A stretch of 64,000 nucleotides of DNA, from assembly GCF_003477605.1 (NCBI RefSeq), contig NZ_QUDR01000007.1, positions 52,334 through 116,333 of the forward strand, written 5' to 3'. Positions 17,233 to 25,162 of this stretch are shown piece after piece. Each line of letters starts with the position of its first letter. Positions within the stretch are counted from its first letter, which is position 1. The translations under genes were made by a program, and so were the position numbers. This DNA is from Clostridium sp. AF37-5 (GTDB taxonomy: Bacteria > Bacillota > Clostridia > Lachnospirales > Lachnospiraceae). The notes below the pieces were generated by a model. The model made no database searches. It was not told the DNA's origin and saw only the letters and a list, made by a program, of their open reading frames with translations.

Positions 17233-18777
17233 TCAATCACCAATTAGCTGTAATCCATTAGGATTTAGCTGATATATTTTATCGCACACCTCTTCAATAT
17301 ACTTTCTATCGTGAGAAATGCTAATGACAGCCCCCGGAAATTCTCGGAGCATTTTTCTTATTACCGGACCGGACAATGGTGAAAAATTTCTTGTCGGTTC
17401 ATCCAGAATAAGAACATTTGCACCACTTAAGCTCATCCTCAAGAGAAGCACTTTCGCCTTTTGTCCGCCTGATAACTCCCGAATCGGATGCTCCATTTCA
17501 TCTGGTGTGTATTTAAGTGAACCAAGGTATGTTCTAATTCTTGTACGCTCTTCTTTATCTCCTGTTTTATCAAGGTAATCAACCGGTGTAACATCCAAAT
17601 CCAGCAGGTCTTCATAAGTTTGAGGCATATATTCTGCTTTAATGTCATTCCGATTTAGGAGTTCTTCCGCTATCTTTTTTAGAAGAGTCGTTTTTCCTGC
17701 CCCGTTGGCTCCTATCATACAGATTTTTTCTGAACCTTTTATTTTTAAATGAATTCCTTCTGCTAAAATTCTTTTGCCATCCGGAGTCACAAGCTTTGAA
17801 AGTTCATATTCTATGACCGTTTTTCCTGCGGGAATGTGTGAGTTTTCATCCCCTAATTTGACAAAGATTGCTTCTTCCTGTTCCGGCATCTGAGTCATAT
17901 TTTCATCTTCTTTTTCAAATCTTCGTTCCATTGCCTTAACCGTATGCATTTTGTCCTTTAAGTTTTTGGCAACAGACGGTGCTTGTCTGGTACAACTTCT
18001 TAATGCACCTTGTACACTCTGCATAACTCTTTGATATTTTTCATCGCGAATCTTTTTCTCCCTACGGTCACTCAGTGCCCGCTGTTTTTGGATTTCAAAT
18101 TTATGAAGCCGTTCTTCCACATAGCGTCTATAGGGAAGCTTTGCCACGGTATATCTCGCCTTTGTTTTTCGTATAATCTGCTCGATATGTATCACCATGT
18201 TGGCAGTACGCTCTATCAGCGTTTCATCGTGTGAAATAAAAAGCACAATGTGCTTCCAGTCATTTATGATTTTTTCCAGTAATGTAAGCGTCGCAATGTC
18301 GATGTCATTGGAAGGTTCGTCCAACAACAGCACAGAAACATCGCGAATGAAAAGCCTCATAAGTTGTGTCTTGACTTTTTCGCCTCCTGAAAGACTACCC
18401 ATTGTCTGGTTACTGTAGAAAAAATCATTTTTCATTCCAAATTTTCCCGCAATAACAGACAATTCTTTAGGCGTTTTCTCCCAGAATATTTCCTCTTCAG
18501 AAAAATATTCGTATATTGTTTTTTCCTTATCTTCATCGAGCATCTCCTGCGGAAGATAACCAAGACGTTCGTGTCCCATTATCCTTTCCCCATCTGCTTC
18601 TATATAGTTTTCTACAAGCGACGGATTGTATATCCACTTCATTAATGTCGATTTCCCATTTCCCTCTTCTCCAATAATAACTGCCTTATCTCCATCATTT
18701 AGCACAAGGTTGAAATCATTAAGAATTATTCTCAGGTCTTTTTTATGTGTTAAATTTAATTTTTTTATCTGCAACAT
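17233..18777 (-). CDS. ABC-F ATPase, ribosome-protection type
   Basis: 514 aa from ATG 18777 (AAAAGGAGAAACTTTA upstream). Two ABC domains without membrane segments: Walker A GEEGNGKSTLMKW, signature LSGGEKVKTQLMRL, Walker B VLLLDEPSNDID; then GANGAGKTTLLKK, LSGGQKAKVLLLRM and VLILDEPTRNFSPLSGP. A basic linker of about 80 residues separates them (RREKKIRDEKYQRVMQSVQG), the part that reaches the peptidyl-transferase centre in antibiotic-resistance ABC-Fs. The attenuated leader upstream supports an antibiotic-inducible resistance role rather than housekeeping. Confidence 0.87.
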   Translation of the reverse strand: MLQIKKLNLTHKKDLRIILNDFNLVLNDGDKAVIIGEEGNGKSTLMKWIYNPSLVENYIEADGERIMGHERLGYLPQEMLDEDKEKTIYEYFSEEEIFWEKTPKELSVIAGKFGMKNDFFYSNQTMGSLSGGEKVKTQLMRLFIRDVSVLLLDEPSNDIDIATLTLLEKIINDWKHIVLFISHDETLIERTANMVIHIEQIIRKTKARYTVAKLPYRRYVEERLHKFEIQKQRALSDRREKKIRDEKYQRVMQSVQGALRSCTRQAPSVAKNLKDKMHTVKAMERRFEKEDENMTQMPEQEEAIFVKLGDENSHIPAGKTVIEYELSKLVTPDGKRILAEGIHLKIKGSEKICMIGANGAGKTTLLKKIAEELLNRNDIKAEYMPQTYEDLLDLDVTPVDYLDKTGDKEERTRIRTYLGSLKYTPDEMEHPIRELSGGQKAKVLLLRMSLSGANVLILDEPTRNFSPLSGPVIRKMLREFPGAVISISHDRKYIEEVCDKIYQLNPNGLQLIGD

Positions 18778-18825
18778 TAAAGTTTCTCCTTTTCGAAGTC
18801 TGAGCCAATTATTATTTTGAACACA

Positions 18826-18866
18826 CAAAAACGAGTCTTTTTTGCATACGCAAAAATAGACTCGCT
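18826..18866 (-). terminator. Attenuator in the ABC-F leader
   Basis: On the minus strand CGAGTCTATTTTTGC pairs with GCAAAAAAGACTCG and is followed by TTTTTG, a complete intrinsic terminator. It lies between promoter and start codon, so transcription must read through it for expression. Confidence 0.8.
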
Positions 18867-18997
18867 AAATAGCCCCTTATTTCTTTTCCAAAAGGAAAAC
18901 AAAGGAAATGCCTCTTGCGATAATCCAACTTAAGCGTACACAAAACAAACCTATTCTCTACAGGCTCAATAACTATATGTGTCTTACTTAAATCAAA

Positions 18998-19012
18998 TTA
19001 TCTATTAATCAT
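18998..19012 (-). CDS. Possible leader peptide MINR
   Basis: A four-codon frame (ATG ATT AAT AGA TAA) directly behind AAGGTGAGGAA in the leader of the ABC-F gene. Very short leader ORFs sense antibiotic-stalled ribosomes in ABC-F and erm systems; here it is inferred from position. Confidence 0.4.
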   Translation of the reverse strand: MINR

Positions 19013-19056
19013 TTCCTCACCTTACACAAAATGTGCCTTTCTTTCTTCTAATGGCA

Positions 19057-19085
19057 ATACTATCATACTGTATTTTTTGTGTCAA
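19057..19085 (-). promoter_or_regulatory. SigA promoter of the ABC-F gene
   Basis: TTGACA (19080-19085), 17-bp spacer, TAGTAT (19057-19062), on the minus strand. It gives a leader of about 270 nt before the ABC-F start. Confidence 0.8.
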
Positions 19086-19230
19086 TACATTTCACCTTAT
19101 GGAAGTGCAAATTAAAATTTTCACTTCCTAATTATACATCCAACCATTACGAAATTCAATCTTTCACAACCTCTTTACAACCACAACCACAGCACTCCAG
19201 CAAACGCAGGAGCACCATACCGTAAAACGC

Positions 19231-19608
19231 TTATGTGTAAATCAACTCCGTTCCTACAACTTCCCTCACACAAGCCTGAATATTATTCATTCTTCCAATC
19301 CATTCGTAGGGATTATCTTTCTTTAATTGTTCCGTCACATCTTGTCTGTCGGCATATTCCTTTACCAGTCGAAGAAACATATCCTCTGCTTGCTTATCGA
19401 CTTCTGCAAGATAACTATGCAGCTTTCCGCTTGTCAGCAGGTTCATATATAACACTTTATAGTGTTCCTTTAAATGCCTTGCATGTCGTTTCCCCCATAA
19501 ACCAATCGGCTCTATTTCTTCTTCGGCTGGTACTGTGATGTTCGGCAATAAATAATCACCCACCTGTCTATAAGTTCCGCCCATTTCTTCAAAAATTGTC
19601 TTTGTCAT
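19231..19608 (-). CDS. tnpV: TnpV family transposon-encoded protein
   Basis: 125 aa. The N-terminus MTKTIFEEMGGTYRQVGDYLLPN and the middle LWGKRHARHLKEHYKVLYMN are characteristic of TnpV, a small protein carried by Tn4451/4453-like mobilizable elements and related IMEs. Its function is unknown. It follows the relaxase gene by 26 nt, in the same operon. Confidence 0.8.
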   Translation of the reverse strand: MTKTIFEEMGGTYRQVGDYLLPNITVPAEEEIEPIGLWGKRHARHLKEHYKVLYMNLLTSGKLHSYLAEVDKQAEDMFLRLVKEYADRQDVTEQLKKDNPYEWIGRMNNIQACVREVVGTELIYT

Positions 19609-19634
19609 TTTCCTTTTCCTCCTGTGATTTTTGT

Positions 19635-20795
19635 CTATCGTGATCGTGTATTATCACGCTTGCGACCTTTAACTGTTCTTGCCTGCTCCAACAAATCATC
19701 TATCTGTTTGCGACCAAAAACCTTACGGAGCAGGCTGTAATCTTTATTTTCTGCTTTTAGGATTTTGTTTTCTTCGGTCAATCTTTCATTGACTTTCTCC
19801 AAACGCTGATTGGTGCGGTATAACTGTGCATTCGCTGTATTCAGCCTATGATAGTTGTCCCACCCCTCAAAGCAGCGGGCAAGCACCGTTTTGACAAGTT
19901 GCTTCAATTTCCTTACAACCGGCTCTGCCATTTTGGTTTTATATGCCTTTGCAGTCATAAATTTCTCTGGTTCTGGCAACTGATATTTCGGTGCAGTATC
20001 AAGCTCTATTTCAAGATTTGACAGCTCGTCTTTTGCCTTATCATAGTTCAATACTCGTTCCGACAACACATCAAATTCAATCTGTTTCTGCTCGATTTTC
20101 GCACCTAATGCCGCCACTTCTTTTTCTCTTTCCTGCTTTTTATAATCCAAAACAGAAAGATGTTTTTCGTGTGTGCCTAAATGTTCCCACTCAATCCCAT
20201 AACGTTCCATCACCGCCGCAAGCTGTTCTTTTTCGGACTGTATCCATTGCGACCACTCCGTATCGCCACGACTGCCGCCCTTAAAACCTTGCGTTGCAAG
20301 AGCCTGCTTTAGTGACACTCTTGTATCAAGTCCACGCTTGCTGCCTGTGGTAAAAGGTACAAAATCTATGTGCAGATGTGGTGTAGCTTCATCCATATGC
20401 AGATGAGCCGAGAACACCCGAAGCTGTGGATTTCGCTCCTGAAAACCCTGATAGTATTCATCTAAAATCTGCTTTGCCAGTTCTCCGTTTTCCGTATCGG
20501 CGTTCATATTTCCCTTACCGCCCACCTGTAAAATGATTTCGTGGAACGGTTTTTCCTGCTTGGAACTTCGGATTTTTTCATAATAATCTTTTATCTTTCG
20601 GTCTGACCTTATCTGCTTGGCATTGTATCTTTCCAATGCTTCATCAAACAATTCGTGATAAACTGTCTTTATATTTTCATTGCAGTAGTCGATATTGAGA
20701 TGAGTACGAGTTCCGTCTACATTTTCTGCTCGGAACTTTCGGCTATTGTGATTGACCGAGCCTTTACCGACCATTGCACTTATCGTTCTCTGCAT
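19635..20795 (-). CDS. mobV: MobV-family relaxase (Pre/Mob)
   Basis: 386 aa from ATG 20795 (GGGAGATGAAAAA upstream). N-terminal catalytic part: SVNHNSRKFRAENVD, then the metal-binding HLHMDEATPHLHIDFVPF (HxDExTPHxH), the MobV signature. The C-terminal half is coiled coil (EREKEVAALGAKIEQKQIEF; NERLTEENKILKAENKD). It nicks oriT and pilots single-strand transfer using a helper conjugation machine. The structured non-coding DNA immediately upstream is the probable substrate. Confidence 0.9.
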   Translation of the reverse strand: MQRTISAMVGKGSVNHNSRKFRAENVDGTRTHLNIDYCNENIKTVYHELFDEALERYNAKQIRSDRKIKDYYEKIRSSKQEKPFHEIILQVGGKGNMNADTENGELAKQILDEYYQGFQERNPQLRVFSAHLHMDEATPHLHIDFVPFTTGSKRGLDTRVSLKQALATQGFKGGSRGDTEWSQWIQSEKEQLAAVMERYGIEWEHLGTHEKHLSVLDYKKQEREKEVAALGAKIEQKQIEFDVLSERVLNYDKAKDELSNLEIELDTAPKYQLPEPEKFMTAKAYKTKMAEPVVRKLKQLVKTVLARCFEGWDNYHRLNTANAQLYRTNQRLEKVNERLTEENKILKAENKDYSLLRKVFGRKQIDDLLEQARTVKGRKRDNTRSR

Positions 20796-21129
20796 TTTTT
20801 CATCTCCCATCTGTAAATTTCAACATTCTCAGGTTTTGTTACTTTTGTCAAAAGTAACGCAAAAGCACTTTTGACGGGTACACCCATCAAAAATGCGACC
20901 TGTAAACAGGTTTTGCGTTCTCCGAAGGCTCTCCGAGGGGTGAGCGTGTGCCGGTGGCACACACGCCTGCGAACCGACCGAGCCAGCAGGCGAGACCAAA
21001 GAGCCGCCTTTGAAAAGGCACTCTCTGCACACTCCCCTAAACTTTATCCGGTGTCAAAGTGTGACGATGGTGACAATGTTTTTCACAGCGTGCTGCTCTC
21101 AAAAACATTGACACCTTTGACACCGTTTG
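20796..21129. other. Structured, GC-richer non-coding DNA; putative oriT
   Basis: No gene. Perfect inverted repeat GTTACTTTTG/CAAAAGTAAC at 20838-20858; AACGCAAAA (20856-20864) pairs with TTTTGCGTT (20911-20919) around two inner hairpins (TTTTGAcGGGT/ACCCaTCAAAA at 20869-20892 and CCTGTaaACAGG). Further hairpins GTGTGCCggtGGCACAC (about 20946-20962) and GCCTTTgaAAAGGC (21005-21018). A long interrupted repeat spans about 21051-21122 (GTGTCAAAG ... CTTTGACAC; CAATGTTTTT ... AAAAACATTG). Position just upstream of the relaxase gene fits oriT or a replication origin. Confidence 0.5.
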
Positions 21130-22284
21130 TCACGCCGTCTGCTCGGTTTCTTTCCAAAGTGAAACCTTTCTTCCGTCGTGTGTGCGGCTGTTCTGATAAC
21201 GGATACCGTAATCACGAAACAGCCTGCTTGCGTTGATACTGAGCCTTAAAGAAAGTACATTCGGCTTTATATCCACCGCAAGCCTTTCGCAAAGTTCCGA
21301 AGCAGTTCCTTCCCATCTGTCACTTTCCGAAAAGAGCGTATCCGCTATCTTCTCAAGCAGAGGTTCGGGCGGTTCTTTCCACATCTCCGTTTCCGATTTT
21401 GCAAAGTTCCACACCAATCGCTCGCTGTCCCTTACAAGATGGATTTTCATATCCTGCTGGTCTCTGCCAGCAACATCAAGTGTGGCATTGTTGGAAGTAC
21501 GCTTGTCCTTACTGAGAACAAATGCACCGTCTGCCGCACCCATCAGACCATTCGTGCCTGAAATCATATCGAATATATCTTCCGATTTTTGTTTGCGTGT
21601 ATGATGAACAATAAGCATTGAAACCTTGTAACTGTCTGCCAACGCTTTCAGCCTTGCCACAACATCATAATCACTTGCGTAGCTGTAATCTGCTCCGCCT
21701 GCTTCACGCACACGCTTTAAGGTGTCTATGATAATCAAGCCTGTGTCTGGGTGTTCCCTCATAAACCCTCTTATCTGTTCTTCCAGTCCGCCATTGACCG
21801 TTTTACATTCCGTTGCGAAATACAGATTGCCTGTCTCCTTTGCACCGAACATCTGAAACAATCGCTTCTGCAAACGTGGGTAATCATCTTCAAGGGCAAA
21901 ATAAAGCACCGTTGCCTTACGCACCTTATACTCCCAAAGCGGTGTGCCTGTGCTGATATGATAGGCAAGCTGTGCCATCATAAAGCTCTTTCCCACTTTC
22001 GGGGAACCTACGAAAAGGTAAGTTCCCCTTTGGAGCAGACCGTCGATAAGTGGTGTCTGAACCTCAAACACCGTATCATACAGCGTTGTCATTGATACTG
22101 TTTTCAGATAGGAAGGGTCTAACTGTCTGAGTATTTCCCTTTGCATTTCTTCAAAAGATTGCTCGTACCCCTTGAAATCCGTATCCTGATTGACTATACT
22201 ATTGTCAGTACATTTGGAAAGTGACTGTTCCGCATCTGTTGCCGCAGATACATTTGGAATAGTCATTTCTTTTTTATTCTCCAT
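21130..22284 (-). CDS. RepA-like AAA ATPase (AAA_25)
   Basis: 384 aa. Walker A in YLFVGSPKVGKSFMMAQLAY (about residues 92-110), Walker B in GLIIIDTLKRVREAG, sensor-like MLIVHHTRKQ, and a C-terminal helical domain. It belongs to the RSF1010 RepA-like hexameric helicase/primase-associated group found in plasmids and IMEs, likely unwinding the excised element for replication. ATG 22284 overlaps the end of the preceding gene (GGAGAATAA); an in-frame ATG at 22290 is also possible. Confidence 0.85.
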   Translation of the reverse strand: MENKKEMTIPNVSAATDAEQSLSKCTDNSIVNQDTDFKGYEQSFEEMQREILRQLDPSYLKTVSMTTLYDTVFEVQTPLIDGLLQRGTYLFVGSPKVGKSFMMAQLAYHISTGTPLWEYKVRKATVLYFALEDDYPRLQKRLFQMFGAKETGNLYFATECKTVNGGLEEQIRGFMREHPDTGLIIIDTLKRVREAGGADYSYASDYDVVARLKALADSYKVSMLIVHHTRKQKSEDIFDMISGTNGLMGAADGAFVLSKDKRTSNNATLDVAGRDQQDMKIHLVRDSERLVWNFAKSETEMWKEPPEPLLEKIADTLFSESDRWEGTASELCERLAVDIKPNVLSLRLSINASRLFRDYGIRYQNSRTHDGRKVSLWKETEQTA

Positions 22285-22609
22285 TCGCATCCTCTCCTTT
22301 CAAACCGCCGAGAATAATGGAAATCAGTTCTATTACACTCAGCAGTTCATCATCCACACCTTTTCCTGCTTCAATCCTTTTCAGTTCCGCAAGGACTGTG
22401 GCAAATTCCGTTTTCAACGCCTTATACACTCTCGGATTGCCCTGTACCACCACATCCTGATTTAAGCAACGGCGGTAACAATACTCCTGTTTTGGCAATC
22501 CTGATAGAGCTACAGCTCTGTTAATGAGTTCGTTTTCTTCGGGCGATACTCGAAACCCTACTGTGATATTCCTCCAACGATTTTTGTTATCTCTGTTCTT
22601 AGCTGACAT
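22274..22609 (-). CDS. Ribbon-helix-helix mobilization accessory protein
   Basis: 111 aa. WRNITVGFRVSPEENELINRAVALSGLPKQEY fits a ribbon-helix-helix/MobC-like DNA-binding N-terminus; the rest is helical with an acidic end. Likely a relaxosome accessory or copy regulator. Start ATG 22609 with AAAGGAGATTTTGAAA upstream, overlapping the last codons of the integrase gene; the operon continues into the RepA-like gene. Confidence 0.7.
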   Translation of the reverse strand: MSAKNRDNKNRWRNITVGFRVSPEENELINRAVALSGLPKQEYCYRRCLNQDVVVQGNPRVYKALKTEFATVLAELKRIEAGKGVDDELLSVIELISIILGGLKGEDANGE

Positions 22610-23690
22610 TTTCAAAATCTCCTTTCCCTAAATCATCTAATTTTTCTGCCATCTCAATCTGCTTTGACGGAAAGAGGTGTGCGTACTGATAAGTAATATC
22701 AATACTTTCGTGACCAACTCGGTCAGCAATCGCCACCGCAGAAAAGCCCATATCAATCAAGAGTGAAATGTGGCTGTGACGGAGATCGTGAATGCGGATA
22801 CGCTTCACGCCTGCCGCCTTTGCCCCTCTGTCCATCTCGTGATGAAGATAGCTTTTCGTCACCGTAAAGATACGGTCTTTCTTCTTCAATCCGTAAAGCA
22901 TACCGAGATATTCTTTCATTTCCTCACACAGAAACTTCGGCATTTTAATCGTGCGGTTGCTCTTTTTCGTTTTCGGAGAAGTAATCACATCCTGCCCTTT
23001 CAAACGCTGATAGGATTTATTGATTGTGACTGTTTCCTTATCAAAGTTGAAATCTGCCGGAGTCAAAGCTAACAGCTCGCCCTCTCGGATACCGCACCAG
23101 TAAAGCATTTCAAACGCATAAAAGGAAACAGGCTTGTCCATCATCTCAAAAGAGAATTTCTTGTATTCTTCCTTTGTCCAGAACAGCATTTCCTTGTGTT
23201 CCTCACGTCCCATATTTCCCACCTTTGCCGCAGGATTGGAACGCAGTTCATAGTAGCGGACAGCGTGATTGAAAATGGCGGACAACTGATTGTGCAGCGT
23301 TTTCAGATACGTCTGTGAATAAGGCTTTTTCTTCTCATCACGATAGGCAAGCATTTCATTCTGCCAAGTAATAATCTCCTTTGTGGAAATCTCGCTGATT
23401 TTCAGTTTCCCGAAATACGGAAGTATCTTTGTGCGTATGATATGCTCTTTGGTAAGCCACGTGTTTTCCTTCAAACGGTTCTTCACATCATTGATATAAA
23501 GCTCCGTAAAGGCTTCAAAACTCATATCAAGGTCTGAAGAAGTCTGCAATTTGAACATTCTTTCCCATTCCTGTGCTTCTCGTTTGGTAGCAAAGCCACG
23601 CTTGCATTTCTGCTTGCGTTCCCCTTTCCAGTTCACATACCTTGCCATCACATACCAAGTACCGTTATCTTCATTCTTAAATACCGGCAT
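22599..23690 (-). CDS. int: Tyrosine integrase of the element
   Basis: 363 aa. An N-terminal arm-binding domain (VFKNEDNGTWYVMARYVNWK), a SAM-like core-binding domain (about 60-150), and a catalytic domain with Arg in CGIREGELLAL, IHDLRHSHISLLI (HxxR), VGHESIDITYQYAH (H, then Tyr). It should catalyse integration at the guaA 3' end. Organised with a small excisionase directly upstream (23691), as in many ICE/IME modules. Confidence 0.92.
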   Translation of the reverse strand: MPVFKNEDNGTWYVMARYVNWKGERKQKCKRGFATKREAQEWERMFKLQTSSDLDMSFEAFTELYINDVKNRLKENTWLTKEHIIRTKILPYFGKLKISEISTKEIITWQNEMLAYRDEKKKPYSQTYLKTLHNQLSAIFNHAVRYYELRSNPAAKVGNMGREEHKEMLFWTKEEYKKFSFEMMDKPVSFYAFEMLYWCGIREGELLALTPADFNFDKETVTINKSYQRLKGQDVITSPKTKKSNRTIKMPKFLCEEMKEYLGMLYGLKKKDRIFTVTKSYLHHEMDRGAKAAGVKRIRIHDLRHSHISLLIDMGFSAVAIADRVGHESIDITYQYAHLFPSKQIEMAEKLDDLGKGDFENVS

Positions 23691-23879
23691 TTACATTTCC
23701 CCCTTTCCTGCTCCGTAGAGCCTTTCGTAAAAATACTGGCGATTTACACGCCCTGCAATCGTAATAAAGCCCTTTGCTTTCAATTCCTCATTTAATTGTC
23801 TGATGAGTTTATATGCATAAGGTTTTGATACGTTTAGTTCCTGAGCCACATCTTCGGCTCGGATAAATCTGTTTTCCAT
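23691..23879 (-). CDS. xis: Excisionase / HTH protein
   Basis: 62 aa. FIRAEDVAQELNVSKPYAYKLIRQLNEELK is a winged-helix/MerR-like HTH, typical of transposon excisionases. Its stop is directly adjacent to the integrase ATG. AAGGAAGAAAAAGG precedes ATG 23879. Likely bends the arm DNA to favour excision. Confidence 0.78.
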   Translation of the reverse strand: MENRFIRAEDVAQELNVSKPYAYKLIRQLNEELKAKGFITIAGRVNRQYFYERLYGAGKGEM

Positions 23880-24164
23880 ATCCTTTTTCTTCCTTTCTTA
23901 AAATAATTTTTTGCTTGCCGCTTTCTCCGTGTTAAAGTTCCAACAGGCACTCCTGCTTGTCGGCAGGCGCTGTGCTGTCCCAATGCACCGCAGTACATCA
24001 GGCGCTCGCTCGTATAGGGGTTCCCGAAAAGTCGGAGACTTTTGGGGAAGAGGAGGAGCAGTGCAGCGAATGAGCTTTTGTGCTTGCACACAAGCGAACG
24101 ATACGGAACTTGCTCCGACGAGGTCTTGGCGGTTTGGCTTTTCGGACGGTCATTCAGTTGTCGC
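23880..24164. other. Non-coding leader with strong inverted repeat
   Basis: No gene. TCCCGAAAAGTC (24022-24033) and GACTTTTGGGGA (24037-24048) form a 12-bp stem with one mismatch and a 3-nt loop, and the stretch is GC-richer than its surroundings. It is transcribed ahead of the excisionase if the 24194-24222 promoter is used. It might be a second transfer origin, or a leader structure. Confidence 0.4.
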
Positions 24165-24289
24165 ATTAAGCATATTTGTTTAATTCGTAATTTATTTTAC
24201 TAAACATATTTGCTATTGTCAAGTGGTTGCAAAGAAAATATTAAACATTTTTGTTTCGGTTTTTCTTGACTTCCACTAAACATTTCTGC
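24165..24289 (+). repeat. Four operator-like direct repeats
   Basis: Consensus (c/t)TAAACATnTTTG: 24165-24178, 24200-24213, 24241-24253 and 24276-24289, at spacings of about 35, 41 and 35 bp. They overlap both divergent promoters, as expected for binding sites of the regulator at 24328 or of the excisionase. Confidence 0.65.
24194..24222 (-). promoter_or_regulatory. Promoter of xis-int operon
   Basis: Minus strand TTGACA (24217-24222), 17-bp spacer, TAAAAT (24194-24199). Confidence 0.7.
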
Positions 24290-24295
24290 TATACT
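24266..24295 (+). promoter_or_regulatory. Promoter of the element regulator
   Basis: TTGACT (24266-24271), 18-bp spacer, TATACT (24290-24295), 33 nt before the start codon, and overlapping one operator-like repeat. Confidence 0.75.
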
Positions 24296-24327
24296 TATTT
24301 CACTAAATATAAAAGGAGCGTATCATT

Positions 24328-24858
24328 ATGGCTATCAGCGAAAGAATACATTTTTTCAGACTAATGCGTGGTATGACACAAAAGTATCTCGGTACAGCAA
24401 TCGGTTTTCCAGAAAAGAGTGCTGATGTGCGTTTGGCACAGTACGAAACTGGTACACGCAAACCGAAAGCAGACCTTACAAATGCATTGGCACAGGTGCT
24501 TGATGTTTCTCCACAGGCTCTTGATGTTCCTGACATAGACAGCTATATCGGTCTTATGCACACTCTGTTTACCCTTGAAGATATTTACGGTCTTACTGTC
24601 AGTGAAGCAGACGGAGAGGTATGCTTAAAGGTCAACAAGGACAAAGGCAGAGAAGCATATGAACTCCTCAAAATGCTGTATGCTTGGAAAGAACAGGCAG
24701 ACAAGCTATCTTCCGAAGAAATCAACAGAGAAGAATACGATAACTGGCGTTACCATTATCCAGAGTTCGACACCACACAGCGTTGGGCAAAAGTTCCATC
24801 ACAGGAATTAAGTGACGCTCTCGTGGAAGCATTCAAAGACCACTTGAAAGATAAATAA
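24328..24858 (+). CDS. XRE-family regulator of the element
   Basis: 176 aa. HTH in residues 1-60 (MAISERIHFFRLMRGMTQKY, then DVRLAQYETGTRKPKADLT). The C-terminal half carries MLYAWKEQADKLSSEEINRE and YDNWRYHYPEFD, a region also present in the regulator at 14221. AAAAGGAGCGTATCATT precedes the start. Divergent from xis-int with shared operator repeats, so it probably represses excision. Confidence 0.85.
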   Translation: MAISERIHFFRLMRGMTQKYLGTAIGFPEKSADVRLAQYETGTRKPKADLTNALAQVLDVSPQALDVPDIDSYIGLMHTLFTLEDIYGLTVSEADGEVCLKVNKDKGREAYELLKMLYAWKEQADKLSSEEINREEYDNWRYHYPEFDTTQRWAKVPSQELSDALVEAFKDHLKDK

Positions 24859-24910
24859 GCACCTACAGGACCTGCCACTGGCAGCTCCCTACAGATGCTT
24901 TGGCAACGAC

Positions 24911-24955
24911 AAAAAAGCCCTTAACTATGGTTATTAACCACAGCTAAGGGCTTAG
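24911..24955 (+). terminator. Terminator after the XRE gene
   Basis: AAGCCCTTA.CT.TGGTT ... AACCA.AG.TAAGGGCTT hairpin; A-run before, T-rich after. Confidence 0.7.
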
Positions 24956-25072
24956 TTTATAATATGGAATTTGTTCAGAGCCAAGCTCCGAACTTTAGTC
25001 TGCAAGCCACCTGTTAATTGTTCCGTTACCCATAAACCACTGGATAACAAGAATAATGGCACTTGCTATGAC

Positions 25073-25162
25073 TGTTATCAATTTGTTATCAAAAGACTAA
25101 TCGAAATCGCTGAAACCCGCATAAACACTGGCTTTTTTAAGCAACTCGATTTATTCAAACTC
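25073..25162. other. Right end of the element and att site
   Basis: tgttatcaatttgttatc (25073-25090) is the arm-type repeat shared with 16533-16550. ttattcaaactc (25151-25162) is the core direct repeat, embedded in guaA's last codons. Confidence 0.75.

Larger units (their letters stand above)
16421..25150. mobile_element. Integrative mobilizable element in guaA
   Basis: About 8.7 kb between two direct copies of ttattcaaactc (16421-16432 and 25151-25162); the right copy encodes the last codons of guaA. Near-identical 18-bp arm sites lie inside both ends. Contents: regulator, excisionase, integrase, ribbon-helix-helix protein, RepA-like ATPase, putative oriT, MobV relaxase, TnpV, ABC-F ATPase and nucleotidyltransferase. 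It lacks any conjugation (type IV secretion) genes, so it should be mobilized by a helper. Confidence 0.8.

Noticed and set aside
24165..24289. Four short repeats as CRISPR
   Set aside because: Repeats of about 13 bp over promoters fit operators; no cas genes are nearby.
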